From contig NZ_CP009933.1 of the NCBI RefSeq assembly GCF_000968375.1, forward strand, positions 4,464,001 through 4,528,000: 64,000 nucleotides of DNA, written 5' to 3'. Source of the DNA: Clostridium scatologenes. GTDB lineage: Bacteria > Bacillota > Clostridia > Clostridiales > Clostridiaceae. This document shows positions 27,151-35,200 of the stretch, piece by piece (the stretch's first letter is position 1; each line of letters begins with the position of its first letter). The notes under the pieces are model-generated. The model worked only from the letters and a program-made list of their open reading frames with translations. It did no database searches and was not told the origin of the DNA. A program made the translations under genes and the position numbers.

Positions 27151-27522
27151 ATGACAGCTCATGAATTATTAAATTATAAAAATTGGGTAGTAGTAGGTGA
27201 TATATTAAAAGAGGAGAAATATGCATTTAAAATTTTGAATCAGTTAAAAAATGCAGGATTTAATGTGGAAGGTGTTAATCCTAGGGATACTACAGGTAAG
27301 GTTTGCAAGTCTCTTGATGAAGTAACTTTTGATGTAGATGTAATAGATTTATGTATAAATCCTGTAGTTGGATTAAAAATAGTACAAGATGCAGAAAATT
27401 TAAATATTAAAAGAATATTAATACAACCTGGAGCTGGTAGTACTGACATATTGAGTTTATGTAAAAATAAAGGTATTATAGCTATAGAGGGATGTGCACT
27501 TGTGGAACTTGGAAATTTATAA
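27151..27522 (+). CDS. CoA-binding domain protein (YccU-like)
   Basis: A 123-residue Rossmann-type protein of the CoA-binding family, with NWVVVGDILKEEKYAFKILNQLKNAGFNVEGVNP and LIQPGAGSTDILSLCKNKGIIAIEGCALV. Members bind CoA but have no agreed enzymatic role. AAAGGAG lies 8 bp before ATG 27151; the upstream in-frame TTG/ATG codons overlap that site and are rejected. ppsR follows 25 bp later. Confidence 0.85.
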   Translation: MTAHELLNYKNWVVVGDILKEEKYAFKILNQLKNAGFNVEGVNPRDTTGKVCKSLDEVTFDVDVIDLCINPVVGLKIVQDAENLNIKRILIQPGAGSTDILSLCKNKGIIAIEGCALVELGNL

Positions 27523-27547
27523 GTCTTAAAAGGGGGAAAGCTAATTT

Positions 27548-28363
27548 ATGTTGACAATATATGCGGTGTCTGATTCTATAGGAGAGACAGCTGAACAAGT
27601 TGCAAAAGCAACTTCAAGTTTATTTTCTGAAGATGTAAAGGTTAAGAGGGTACCTTATATAAAAAGTTTTGAACATGTAAATGAATTTATAAACAATTTA
27701 GAAGACAAGAAAAATATTATGATAATATCTACTATAGTTTTAGTAGATGTTAGGGAATTTCTTGTACAAAGGTGTATAGAAGAAAGCATACATATAACAA
27801 ATGTATTGGGTCCTTGTATAAGCATGGCATCAATGATATTAAACAAAATACCTAATTATAGACCTGGAGCTATTTGGGAAATGGATTCTGAGTATTATAA
27901 AAAAATAAGAGCTATGGAATTTGCAATGCAATATGATGATAGTAAGGATAATGCAGGCATAAAATATGCTGATGTAATTTTAATAGGGCTTTCTAGAACT
28001 TCAAAAACTCCTTTATGTATGTATTTAGCTAATAAAGGAATAAAGGCTTTAAATGTTCCTATAATGCCGGAGATTCCTATACCAGAAGAATTATTTGAAG
28101 TAGATAGAAGGAAAATAATAGGGCTTACAATAGATCCTATGCAGCTTATTGAAATTCGAAAACATAGATTAGATAAATTTTCTTCAGCTTCAAGGGAGAT
28201 ACAGTATGCTAATGCAGAAAGAGTGCTTCAAGAATTAGAATTTGCGGATAAACTCATGAGAAAATTTAATTGTAAAATAATAGATGTTACAAAGAGAGCA
28301 ATAGAAGATACTGCACTTATAATTATGGAGCATATAGGTCATATTGGTTCAAAGGATTATTAA
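27548..28363 (+). CDS. ppsR: Pyruvate, phosphate dikinase regulatory protein (DUF299)
   Basis: A 271-residue bifunctional ADP-dependent kinase/Pi-dependent phosphorylase that switches PPDK or PEP synthase off and on. It begins LTIYAVSDSIGETAEQVAKA and carries ADVILIGLSRTSKTPLCMYLANKG, the P-loop-like GxSRTSKTP, and GLTIDPMQLIEIRKHR, all DUF299 motifs. The target dikinase is not in this window. AAAGGGGGAAA lies upstream of the ATG. Confidence 0.92.
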   Translation: MLTIYAVSDSIGETAEQVAKATSSLFSEDVKVKRVPYIKSFEHVNEFINNLEDKKNIMIISTIVLVDVREFLVQRCIEESIHITNVLGPCISMASMILNKIPNYRPGAIWEMDSEYYKKIRAMEFAMQYDDSKDNAGIKYADVILIGLSRTSKTPLCMYLANKGIKALNVPIMPEIPIPEELFEVDRRKIIGLTIDPMQLIEIRKHRLDKFSSASREIQYANAERVLQELEFADKLMRKFNCKIIDVTKRAIEDTALIIMEHIGHIGSKDY

Positions 28364-28453
28364 TATTAAAAAAGTTAACATGGATTAAAGTGTTGATATA
28401 TAAGAGATTAACATGAAAACATAAAAAAAAACAAAAAAGTTTTAAAAAATATG

Positions 28454-28482
28454 TTGACACTTTCATGAAAATCTTGTATTAT
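28454..28482 (+). promoter_or_regulatory. Strong promoter of the tRNA operon
   Basis: Consensus TTGACA (28454-28459), a 17-bp spacer and TATTAT (28477-28482). The short leader contains a TCGCTA-AGTAA-TAGCGA hairpin before the first tRNA. Confidence 0.9.
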
Positions 28483-28535
28483 AGTCTATGTCGGGTCGCT
28501 AAGTAATAGCGAATGACTGATGAAAATATGAATAA

Positions 28536-28610
28536 GGCCCCTTGGTCAAGCGGTTAAGACACCACCCTTTCACGGTGGTAACAGGAGTTCGAGTCTCCTA
28601 GGGGTCACCA
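28536..28610 (+). tRNA. tRNA-Glu (anticodon TTC)
   Basis: 75 nt with encoded CCA; acceptor GGCCCCT/AGGGGTC, anticodon loop CTTTCAC between CCACC and GGTGG. First of four tRNAs transcribed together. Confidence 0.97.
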
Positions 28611-28615
28611 TATAT

Positions 28616-28691
28616 GGGCGCATAGCTCAGCTGGGAGAGCATCTGCCTTACAAGCAGAGGGTCACAGGTTCGAGCCCTGTTGTGCCCACCA
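28616..28691 (+). tRNA. tRNA-Val (anticodon TAC)
   Basis: 76 nt with encoded CCA; acceptor GGGCGCA/TGTGCCC, anticodon loop CTTACAA between TCTGC and GCAGA. It lies 5 bp after tRNA-Glu. Confidence 0.97.
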
Positions 28692-28696
28692 TATAT

Positions 28697-28773
28697 GGCC
28701 TAGTGGCTCAGTTGGTTAGAGTGTCGGCCTGTCACGCCGAAGGTCGAGGGTTCGAGTCCCTTCTAGGTCGCCA
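28697..28773 (+). tRNA. tRNA-Asp (anticodon GTC)
   Basis: 77 nt with encoded CCA; acceptor GGCCTAG/CTAGGTC, discriminator G, anticodon loop CTGTCAC between CGGC and GCCG. It lies 5 bp after tRNA-Val. Confidence 0.97.
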
Positions 28774-28781
28774 TATAGTTT

Positions 28782-28856
<75 letters not shown>

Positions 28857-28857
<1 letters not shown>

Positions 28858-28895
28858 AAACGTTGAATGTTGTATAATATTCAACGTTTTTTTTA
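28857..28895 (+). terminator. Terminator of the tRNA operon
   Basis: Perfect arms AAAACGTTGAAT (28857-28868) and ATTCAACGTTTT (28879-28890) with a following T run. Confidence 0.92.
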
Positions 28896-28929
28896 TGAAT
28901 AATAATTTTAAAATATTAAAGCAACAATA

Positions 28930-28964
28930 AAAATACCTTTTGAAATTAAAACAAAAGGTATTTT
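28930..28964 (-). terminator. Terminator of the dnaD-dnaI operon
   Basis: Arms AAAATACCTTTT (28930-28941) and AAAAGGTATTTT (28953-28964), just beyond the minus-strand stop at 28969. Confidence 0.85.
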
Positions 28965-28968
28965 AAAA

Positions 28969-29952
28969 TTAATATTTCCTATTTTTAATATTTTGACCTA
29001 TTCTTATATCATCGCCATAAAATTTGCATAGTGTAAATTCTCCTAAAAGTCTCGACGAAATTCTTTCTGAATAATTTTTTAATAATTCTTCTAAACCACA
29101 ATTTGTAGAAATTAGCATTTTCCGATTTTTAAGTAATTTTATATTCAGAAGATTGAATAGTTCTGTTTTAGAAAACTCAGTAATTTGTTCAGAACCTAAA
29201 TCGTCAATTATAAGAAGATCACAATTTATAAGCAAGTCTTCAAGCTCATCAGAATTGTTAAATCTAATATGTTTTAAGTCGTGAATTAATGTTTCAGCAG
29301 TTCTATACACTACTAAATGGCCTCTGTCTAAAAGCTCTTTAGCAATGCAATAGGATAAGAAACTCTTTCCAGTGCCTGAATTACCTAAAAATAACATGTT
29401 TTCATCGGAAGAAGAAAAGCTTTCTATGAAATTCCATGATTTTGAAACTATATCCTCAAGGTTTTTTCTAGGACTTTTACGTACATCATCACTTTTATGA
29501 GGTGAATAAAGTTCAAAATTAAAATTGCTAAAATTATTTTTTTCAAGTATAGTTTTTAATTCAGAGTTTTCATAGTACAGCTCTACAAGTTTTTGCTTAT
29601 AGCAGCTGCATTTTTGAGTTCCAATAAATCCAGTATCCTTACATCTATTGCACATGTAATGCATGTCTAAGTAGTCTAAAGGATAGGTATTACTTACTAA
29701 CATTTCAGATTTTTTTATCCTAAGGTCAGTAATTTTTTCTTTTAGTTTTTTTAATTCATTCTCTTTATTTTCTGAATTATTAAGTATAGTTATTGAAAGC
29801 CTAACACATAGTTTTCCAATTTCACGCTCTATATCTATAATTTGAGGAATTTTATTTTGAATTTCTTCTCTTCTTTTATTGAGAGATTTTTCTTCAAATT
29901 TACGTATATTTTCATATACATTAATTATGTTGCTTTGATATCCTTTAACCAT
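28969..29952 (-). CDS. DnaI/DnaC-type helicase-loader ATPase
   Basis: A 327-residue AAA+ protein. The N-terminal coiled-coil (1-85) is followed by a zinc-binding cluster C101-x2-C104...C115-x-C117. The ATPase domain has Walker A FLGNSGTGKSFLS (188-200) and Walker B LLIIDDLGSE. This is the DnaI/DnaC layout; it loads DnaB on DNA. Its ATG overlaps the stop of the DnaD-like gene (TAATG), so the two are translationally coupled and probably act together as loader and co-loader. Confidence 0.9.
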   Translation of the reverse strand: MVKGYQSNIINVYENIRKFEEKSLNKRREEIQNKIPQIIDIEREIGKLCVRLSITILNNSENKENELKKLKEKITDLRIKKSEMLVSNTYPLDYLDMHYMCNRCKDTGFIGTQKCSCYKQKLVELYYENSELKTILEKNNFSNFNFELYSPHKSDDVRKSPRKNLEDIVSKSWNFIESFSSSDENMLFLGNSGTGKSFLSYCIAKELLDRGHLVVYRTAETLIHDLKHIRFNNSDELEDLLINCDLLIIDDLGSEQITEFSKTELFNLLNIKLLKNRKMLISTNCGLEELLKNYSERISSRLLGEFTLCKFYGDDIRIGQNIKNRKY

Positions 29953-30941
29953 TATTTATCCCATCCTAGCAGTTTTTTTTCTAGATCCTCAAAATCATAG
30001 TTTCTTTGTTCGAAATTATTAAATGTACTATTAGAAGAATTATTTTTATAAGTTGAATTATTTTTGTGGTAAATTTTTTTAGTATTTTTTTTGTTTACGT
30101 CATCTACAGTTCTAATATTATCTTTGTTCCAACTTGTAAGTATACCATCAATATATTTAAAGTCTGTCTTATTTATACGCTGAAAGCATATTTCACAGGC
30201 TTTATATATAACATCAATAGGAAACTTATAAGTGGTAATCCACTTATTTAACATATCTTCTTGCGGCTTCATAATTTCTGCATCCTTTATACCTAAGTAG
30301 TTTAATATTTTTCTTATATTAATCCACTTATCTTCATGTTTTTTGATAAAGGTTTGGGCGTCATCTATATTTTTTATTTTCGAATCAAACCAAGCCAGAG
30401 CAATTTTTTCAATATATCTACAATCTGTCTTTCCCTTTGATGCACAATATTGAATAAGTAGAAGTATAATTTCAGGAGAAAAATTAAAATCTTTTAGCCA
30501 TCCTATGTACATAGTCATTTCCTTTGAAGATAAAGGTCTTCCAAGGAGTTTTTCTATATCTTGAAGCATATCCTTTGTAGAATTTTTATTCAATTCTTCC
30601 AGTAAGTTTATGTTTTTTGAATTTTCCTCAGGAGAATCAGATAAATTAATAAACTCAATATTGTAATTACCCATGTTGTCTATAGGAACCATCCTAATTA
30701 CATTTTCATCATTCCAATAGTTCCATGCATTTAATACATCTGTTTCAAGAAGGTGTAAAGCGCTTGCCATTATTTGTGAACTAACTCCTAATTCACCAGA
30801 TACACAATATTTTAGCCCTAGAAGATATACTTTTACAAATTCTCCACGGGCTTTTGGCATAAATTTATCTATAAAAATATTACTTACAGGAGTGTAATTA
30901 GAATTATTACTTTTAAATACAAAAGTACTCATATTTTCCAT
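29952..30941 (-). CDS. DnaD/DnaB-type replication initiation protein
   Basis: A 329-residue protein with an N-terminal winged-helix-like part (about 20-100, MPKARGEFVKVYLLGLKYCV) and two DnaD-type helical domains (about 125-200 and 205-285). The second has the W-x4-YKFPIDVIYKACEIC pattern and ILTSWNKDNIRTVDDV near its end. A basic, Asn-rich tail follows. Such proteins remodel DNA and recruit the helicase loader at the origin. AAAGGTAGG lies just before the ATG. Confidence 0.88.
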   Translation of the reverse strand: MENMSTFVFKSNNSNYTPVSNIFIDKFMPKARGEFVKVYLLGLKYCVSGELGVSSQIMASALHLLETDVLNAWNYWNDENVIRMVPIDNMGNYNIEFINLSDSPEENSKNINLLEELNKNSTKDMLQDIEKLLGRPLSSKEMTMYIGWLKDFNFSPEIILLLIQYCASKGKTDCRYIEKIALAWFDSKIKNIDDAQTFIKKHEDKWINIRKILNYLGIKDAEIMKPQEDMLNKWITTYKFPIDVIYKACEICFQRINKTDFKYIDGILTSWNKDNIRTVDDVNKKNTKKIYHKNNSTYKNNSSNSTFNNFEQRNYDFEDLEKKLLGWDK

Positions 30942-31092
30942 AACCTACCTTTAATATGGTTTAATTTAAAAAAGTTCTTCTAATAAATAATTATAACAAA
31001 ATAAAATTTGTATAACAATGAAAAAACTTTTTTAAATTAGGTAATATTTTTTACAATTTTAGGAACAATAAATAAGTAAGGGTAAAAATATA

Positions 31093-32109
31093 ATGCCAAA
31101 GAAAGGAATGATAACTTTGCATTCAAATAATAGAAGCAAAATATATTTGAGCCTACTAATAATTATTATTACTTCAGCAGTGGTAATCAGATATTTATAT
31201 AATAATAATCCTAATTGTTATGAAATATATATTAATGGTAAAATAGTAGGTTATGTTAAAGATAAAGAAGAGTTTTATAGTATGGAGAACATTATAAAAA
31301 AAGATGTAGAAAAGAGATTTGGAAAGGTGAATTTTAAAGATGATATAAAGTTTGTAAAAAAGCATTTTGATGATGTTAATAGAATAGAAAACTCTGATCA
31401 TATTAAGAAACTTATTTTAGAAAATAGTAATACAAAAGTAAATGCGGTTTTAATGAAATCTGATGGAAAAGAAGTTTCTGTACTTGCTAATGAAGCAGAG
31501 ATTAGGAATACATTAGATGAAATAAAGAATTCATACAAAGAAGAAAAAGATGACTTAAAGCTTGTAAATCATATAACATATATAAAAGAAAGTGTAGAAA
31601 TAGGAAAAGTAAATACTGTAGAACAAACTATTAAAAATATAGATGCTAATTCTAAAAATCCAATTATAAAATTTTCAAAGAATATAGAACAAAATTCATT
31701 AGGAAATAATTTAACTCTTTCTAGAGGTAGTACTAATAAAGTTAGTTTTATGGGGGTACCATCTCAAGGTACTATAACATCACCTTTTGGTTCAAGATGG
31801 GGAACTGTACATCAGGGAATAGATATAGGCGCATCCATGGGAGCACCTATTTGTGCTGCTATGGATGGTAAAGTTTTTTGTACAGAATGGGAAGATGGGT
31901 ATGGTAATGTAATAAAGATAGATCATGGTAACGGCATGCAAACTATTTATGCTCATTGCAGTAAGATATGTTCCAATATAGGAGAGTATGTAAAGCGTGG
32001 AGAAAAGATAGGAGAAGTTGGAAGTACGGGAAGGAGCACAGGACCTCATGTACATTTTGAAGTTAGGGTAAATGGAAAACCTGAGAATCCATTAAACTAC
32101 TTACAGTAA
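31093..32109 (+). CDS. M23-family peptidoglycan endopeptidase, membrane-anchored
   Basis: A 338-residue protein with an N-terminal uncleaved-looking membrane anchor (about 15-34), a 180-residue linker region, and a C-terminal LytM/M23 domain. Zinc ligands are in HQGIDIG (His240, Asp244) and HVHFEV (His319 and His321). SPFGSRWG and YAHCSKICSNIGEYVKRGEKIGEVGSTG complete the pattern. It should cleave peptide cross-links outside the cell; clostridial relatives include sporulation-engulfment enzymes, but no specific one can be named. A perfect hairpin terminates it. Confidence 0.92.
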   Translation: MPKKGMITLHSNNRSKIYLSLLIIIITSAVVIRYLYNNNPNCYEIYINGKIVGYVKDKEEFYSMENIIKKDVEKRFGKVNFKDDIKFVKKHFDDVNRIENSDHIKKLILENSNTKVNAVLMKSDGKEVSVLANEAEIRNTLDEIKNSYKEEKDDLKLVNHITYIKESVEIGKVNTVEQTIKNIDANSKNPIIKFSKNIEQNSLGNNLTLSRGSTNKVSFMGVPSQGTITSPFGSRWGTVHQGIDIGASMGAPICAAMDGKVFCTEWEDGYGNVIKIDHGNGMQTIYAHCSKICSNIGEYVKRGEKIGEVGSTGRSTGPHVHFEVRVNGKPENPLNYLQ

Positions 32110-32122
32110 AAAATTTATTTTT

Positions 32123-32168
32123 AAGTAAAATAAGCATATTATGTACGATATGCTTATTTTACTTTTAT
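32123..32168 (+). terminator. Terminator after the M23 peptidase
   Basis: 17-bp perfect arms (AAGTAAAATAAGCATAT at 32123-32139 and its complement at 32148-32164), followed by TTTATAT. Confidence 0.85.
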
Positions 32169-32211
32169 ATATTGAAACAAATTTCATAAATTGAATTTTA
32201 TGTAAAAAACG

Positions 32212-32240
32212 TTGACAGTTAATTTGTTTTAATATATACT
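32212..32240 (+). promoter_or_regulatory. Promoter of the fatty-acid synthesis operon
   Basis: TTGACA (32212-32217), a 17-bp spacer and TATACT (32235-32240). It drives the 11-kb operon starting at 32293; the -10 is overlapped by a FabT-like operator. Confidence 0.88.
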
Positions 32241-32270
32241 TTGACTATCAAAATATTTGATAGTGAAAAA
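32238..32270. promoter_or_regulatory. Tandem FabT-like operators
   Basis: Box 1 at 32238-32254 reads ACTTTGACTATCAAAAT (TTTGA-N3-TCAAA), matching the FabT consensus ANTTTGATTATCAAATT. Box 2 at 32254-32270 reads TATTTGATAGTGAAAAA (one mismatch in the second half). Together they also form a larger palindrome ACTATCAAA-N3-TTTGATAGT. They cover the -10 and start region. The MarR gene at 33465 is the obvious ligand. Confidence 0.8.
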
Positions 32271-32292
32271 TCATTTTAAAGGAGACGATTAG

Positions 32293-33372
32293 ATGAAATT
32301 ACCACCATTAGTTATAGGAGAACTAAGAGCTGAAGTACCTATTATTCAAGGCGGTATGGGAGTGGGTATTTCCGGTTATAAACTTTCATCAGCAGTAGCA
32401 AATGAAGGTGGTATCGGTATAATATCTTCAGTTCAAATAGGATATAGAGAGCCAGATTTTCAAACGAATACAAAAGAAGCTAATATTAGAGCTTTAAGGG
32501 AGGAAATAAAAAAGGCAAAAGAAATAAGTCCAAAAGGCATTATAGGAGTCAACATAATGGTAGCCATTAACAATTATGATGAAATGGTAAAAGCTTGTGT
32601 GGATGAGAAAGTGGATGTAATTATATCTGGTGCAGGATTACCTTTGTTATTACCTAAACTTGTTGAAGGAAGTAATGTAAAAATAGCACCTATTGCTTCT
32701 TCAGGAAAATCAGCTTCAGTTATTGTAAAGCATTGGAATAAAAAATATAATAGAATTCCTGATATGATTGTAGTTGAAGGTCCTGAAGCTGGAGGACATC
32801 TAGGATTCCATCCAGAACAATTGCTAGAAGAAAACAAAAGATCTCTTGAGGAAATTGTAACTGAAGTAATAGAAGCAATAAAACCTTTTGAAGAGGAATG
32901 CGGGAAACATATACCTGTAATAGCAGCAGGTGGAGTATACAGTGGAGCTGATATTGCTAAATTTTTAGAATTAGGAGCTGCAGGAGTTCAGATGGGCACA
33001 CGTTTTGTAGCAACAGAGGAATGTGATGCTGATGAAAAGTTTAAAAAAGCTTATGTGGATTCAAAAAAAGATGATATTAGAGTTATACAAAGTCCTGTAG
33101 GTCTTCCTGGAAGAGCTATAAGAAATGAACTAATAAAGCAAGTTGAAAAAGGTAGAATAGCACCTACAAGTTGCTTTAATTGCTTAAAAAAGTGCAATCC
33201 TAAAAGTACTCCTTATTGTATATCAAAGGCATTGGTTCAAGCAGTAAGAGGAAACCTTGAAGAAGGTCTTATTTTTACAGGAAGTAATGCTTATAGAATA
33301 GATAAAATTGTTACTGTAAAAGAGTTGATAAACGAATTGGTAACAGAAGCTGAAAAGAATTATAAAGGCTGA
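32293..33372 (+). CDS. FabX-like [4Fe-4S] flavoprotein of the nitronate monooxygenase/FabK superfamily
   Basis: A 359-residue FMN-binding TIM-barrel protein. It shows VPIIQGGMGVGISG (15-28), SGAGLPLLLP, the active-site VEGPEAGGHLGFHP with His169, PVIAAGGVYSGADIAKFLELGAAGVQMGTRF, and a C-terminal cluster SCFNCLKKCNPKSTPYC with Cys294, 297, 301 and 309, then LIFTGSNAYRIDKI. Plain FabK and nitronate monooxygenases lack this cluster. FabX of Helicobacter, a dehydrogenase/isomerase making cis-unsaturated acyl-ACP, is a member of this superfamily with a [4Fe-4S] centre. The gene occupies the first position in the operon, where streptococci have fabM. AAAGGAGA fixes the ATG. Alternative: a second enoyl-ACP reductase. 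Confidence 0.75.
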   Translation: MKLPPLVIGELRAEVPIIQGGMGVGISGYKLSSAVANEGGIGIISSVQIGYREPDFQTNTKEANIRALREEIKKAKEISPKGIIGVNIMVAINNYDEMVKACVDEKVDVIISGAGLPLLLPKLVEGSNVKIAPIASSGKSASVIVKHWNKKYNRIPDMIVVEGPEAGGHLGFHPEQLLEENKRSLEEIVTEVIEAIKPFEEECGKHIPVIAAGGVYSGADIAKFLELGAAGVQMGTRFVATEECDADEKFKKAYVDSKKDDIRVIQSPVGLPGRAIRNELIKQVEKGRIAPTSCFNCLKKCNPKSTPYCISKALVQAVRGNLEEGLIFTGSNAYRIDKIVTVKELINELVTEAEKNYKG

Positions 33373-33464
33373 TTAAAATTAGATTTATAGGGTGATAAAA
33401 TCATTAAAACAGCCCAAGTTATTTAAGAGCTTTTTATAAATATAAATTTAAAGTGGTGATTTAA

Positions 33465-33941
33465 TTGAATAGGAGAATAAATGTTTTGAACGAACTTTTA
33501 GTAGATACTTTTAATGATATACTAGAAATAGAACAAAAAGCTCTTCAGTCTGGTGTTTTTAAGGATTTATCTGTTACAGAAATTCATACTATTGAGGCCA
33601 TAGGAATGTATAAGCCTAGAACTATGACAGAAGTAGCAGTTGAATTAAATATAACTTTAGGTACGCTAACGACAGCTATAGGTCACTTAGTTAGAAAGGG
33701 TTATGTTGAAAGAAAAAGAAGTGAACAGGATAGAAGAATAGTTTTTATTAGATTAAATAAAAGAGGAAAATTAGCTTATAGAATTCATGGGAAATTTCAT
33801 CATGATATGGTGAAACAAGCAATAGAAGGACTTAATGAAGAAGAAGAAGAAATTTTGATTAAATCCTTAGAAAAGCTTAATGTTTTTTTTAAATCTAAGT
33901 ATAATTTAAAAAATAGCTATAAGGAGAAAATTAATGAATAA
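33465..33941 (+). CDS. fabT: MarR-family repressor, FabT-like
   Basis: A 158-residue winged-helix regulator. The recognition region MTEVAVELNITLGTLTTAIGHLVRKGYVERKRSEQDRRIV is the MarR core in order, with wing residues D-R-R. Sitting between the first gene and fabH, it takes the place of FabT in the streptococcal fab cluster; FabT binds TTTGA-N3-TCAAA sites with acyl-ACP as corepressor. Two such sites overlap the operon promoter. TTG 33465 is preceded by GTGGTGAT. It overlaps fabH by 8 bp. Confidence 0.88.
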   Translation: MNRRINVLNELLVDTFNDILEIEQKALQSGVFKDLSVTEIHTIEAIGMYKPRTMTEVAVELNITLGTLTTAIGHLVRKGYVERKRSEQDRRIVFIRLNKRGKLAYRIHGKFHHDMVKQAIEGLNEEEEEILIKSLEKLNVFFKSKYNLKNSYKEKINE

Positions 33942-34914
33942 GGTACAAATTATAGGTACAGGAAGTTATGTACCACCCAAAATTGTAACTAATGACGATT
34001 TATCTTGTATTGTAGATACAAGTGATGAATGGATAAGTAGTAGAACAGGTATAAAAGAGAGAAGAATATCTCAAGGTGAGGATACTTCAGAAATGTCATC
34101 TAAAGCAGCTTTAAAAGCGCTAGAGGCATCAAAAGTAAAACCAGAAGAGATTGATTTAATTATTGTGGCTACAGCCACCCCAGATAATTTTATTCCTTCT
34201 ACAGCATGTTTAGTTCAGAAAAACATATTAGCAGTAAATGCTACTTGTTTTGATATATCAGCAGCTTGTTCTGGATTTGTTTATGGAATTAATATAGCTA
34301 CTCAATTTATAAGAACAGGAAGTGTAAAGAAGGTTTTAGTTATAGGAGCAGAAACACTTTCCAAAGTATTAAATTGGAAAGATAGAAGCACTTGTGTATT
34401 ATTTGGTGATGGAGCAGCAGCTGCTGTATTAAGTGAGTCAGATAGAGAAAGTATCTTAGCTATATGTAGTGGATCTGACGGTAGCAAAGGTCAGTATCTA
34501 GTTTCAAAAGCTGTACCAGTTGTAAATCCATATATTGATAAAAAAGATATAGATGTTAATGCAAATAGTTATGTAGAAATGAATGGTAGAGAGATATTTA
34601 AATTTGCAGTTAAAACTATATTGCAATCAACAGAAGAACTTTTAGAAAAGATAAATTGTTCAATGGATGAAATAAAATATATAGTTCTTCACCAAGCAAA
34701 TTATAGAATAATAGAATTTGCAGCTAAAAAATTAGGAGTAAGTGAAGACAAATTTTATGTTAATCTAGACAAGTTTGGTAATACTTCTGCAGCTACCATT
34801 GGAATTGCTTTAGATGAAATGAATCAGAAAAACTTATTAAAAAAAGGAGATAAAATTTTACTTATAGGTTTTGGCGGTGGGCTCACCTATGGAGGAATAG
34901 CAATTGAATGGTAG
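33934..34914 (+). CDS. fabH: 3-oxoacyl-ACP synthase III
   Basis: A 326-residue KAS III that condenses acetyl- or branched acyl-CoA with malonyl-ACP to start fatty acids. Catalytic residues are Cys112 (SAACSGF), His253 (LHQANYRI) and Asn283 (FGNTSAAT). TGIKERRI and GDGAAAAVL also match. AAGGAGA lies inside the end of fabT, and the ATG overlaps fabT, so the two are coupled. Confidence 0.97.
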   Translation: MNKVQIIGTGSYVPPKIVTNDDLSCIVDTSDEWISSRTGIKERRISQGEDTSEMSSKAALKALEASKVKPEEIDLIIVATATPDNFIPSTACLVQKNILAVNATCFDISAACSGFVYGINIATQFIRTGSVKKVLVIGAETLSKVLNWKDRSTCVLFGDGAAAAVLSESDRESILAICSGSDGSKGQYLVSKAVPVVNPYIDKKDIDVNANSYVEMNGREIFKFAVKTILQSTEELLEKINCSMDEIKYIVLHQANYRIIEFAAKKLGVSEDKFYVNLDKFGNTSAATIGIALDEMNQKNLLKKGDKILLIGFGGGLTYGGIAIEW

Positions 34915-34936
34915 CATGAAATTGGGAGAGAGTTAA

Positions 34937-35182
34937 ATGGTATTTGACAAAATAAAAAAGATAATACAGGAACAGCTGGGAATACATCAAGATAAAATTA
35001 CAATGGATACGTCTTTTGAGGAATTAGGAGTAGATTCATTGGAGTTTTTTCAAATAATAATAGAAATAGAGGAACAATTTGAAGTACAGATAGAAGATAC
35101 AGAAGCTATAACAACTGTAAGTGAAGCTGTAAGGTTTGTTGAAGAAAAACAAAAGGAATGTAATGCAATAAAAAATTATTGA
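34937..35182 (+). CDS. acpP: Acyl carrier protein
   Basis: An 81-residue acidic protein with the phosphopantetheine Ser34 in GVDSLEFFQ. The usual ACP has D-S-L-D or D-S-L-E with a following helix of acidic residues, as here (EIEEQFEVQIED). It carries the growing acyl chain for all Fab enzymes. It sits between fabH and fabK as in streptococci. GGGAGAGAG lies upstream. Confidence 0.95.
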   Translation: MVFDKIKKIIQEQLGIHQDKITMDTSFEELGVDSLEFFQIIIEIEEQFEVQIEDTEAITTVSEAVRFVEEKQKECNAIKNY

Positions 35183-35200
35183 TGTTTAGGAGGAAAAACT

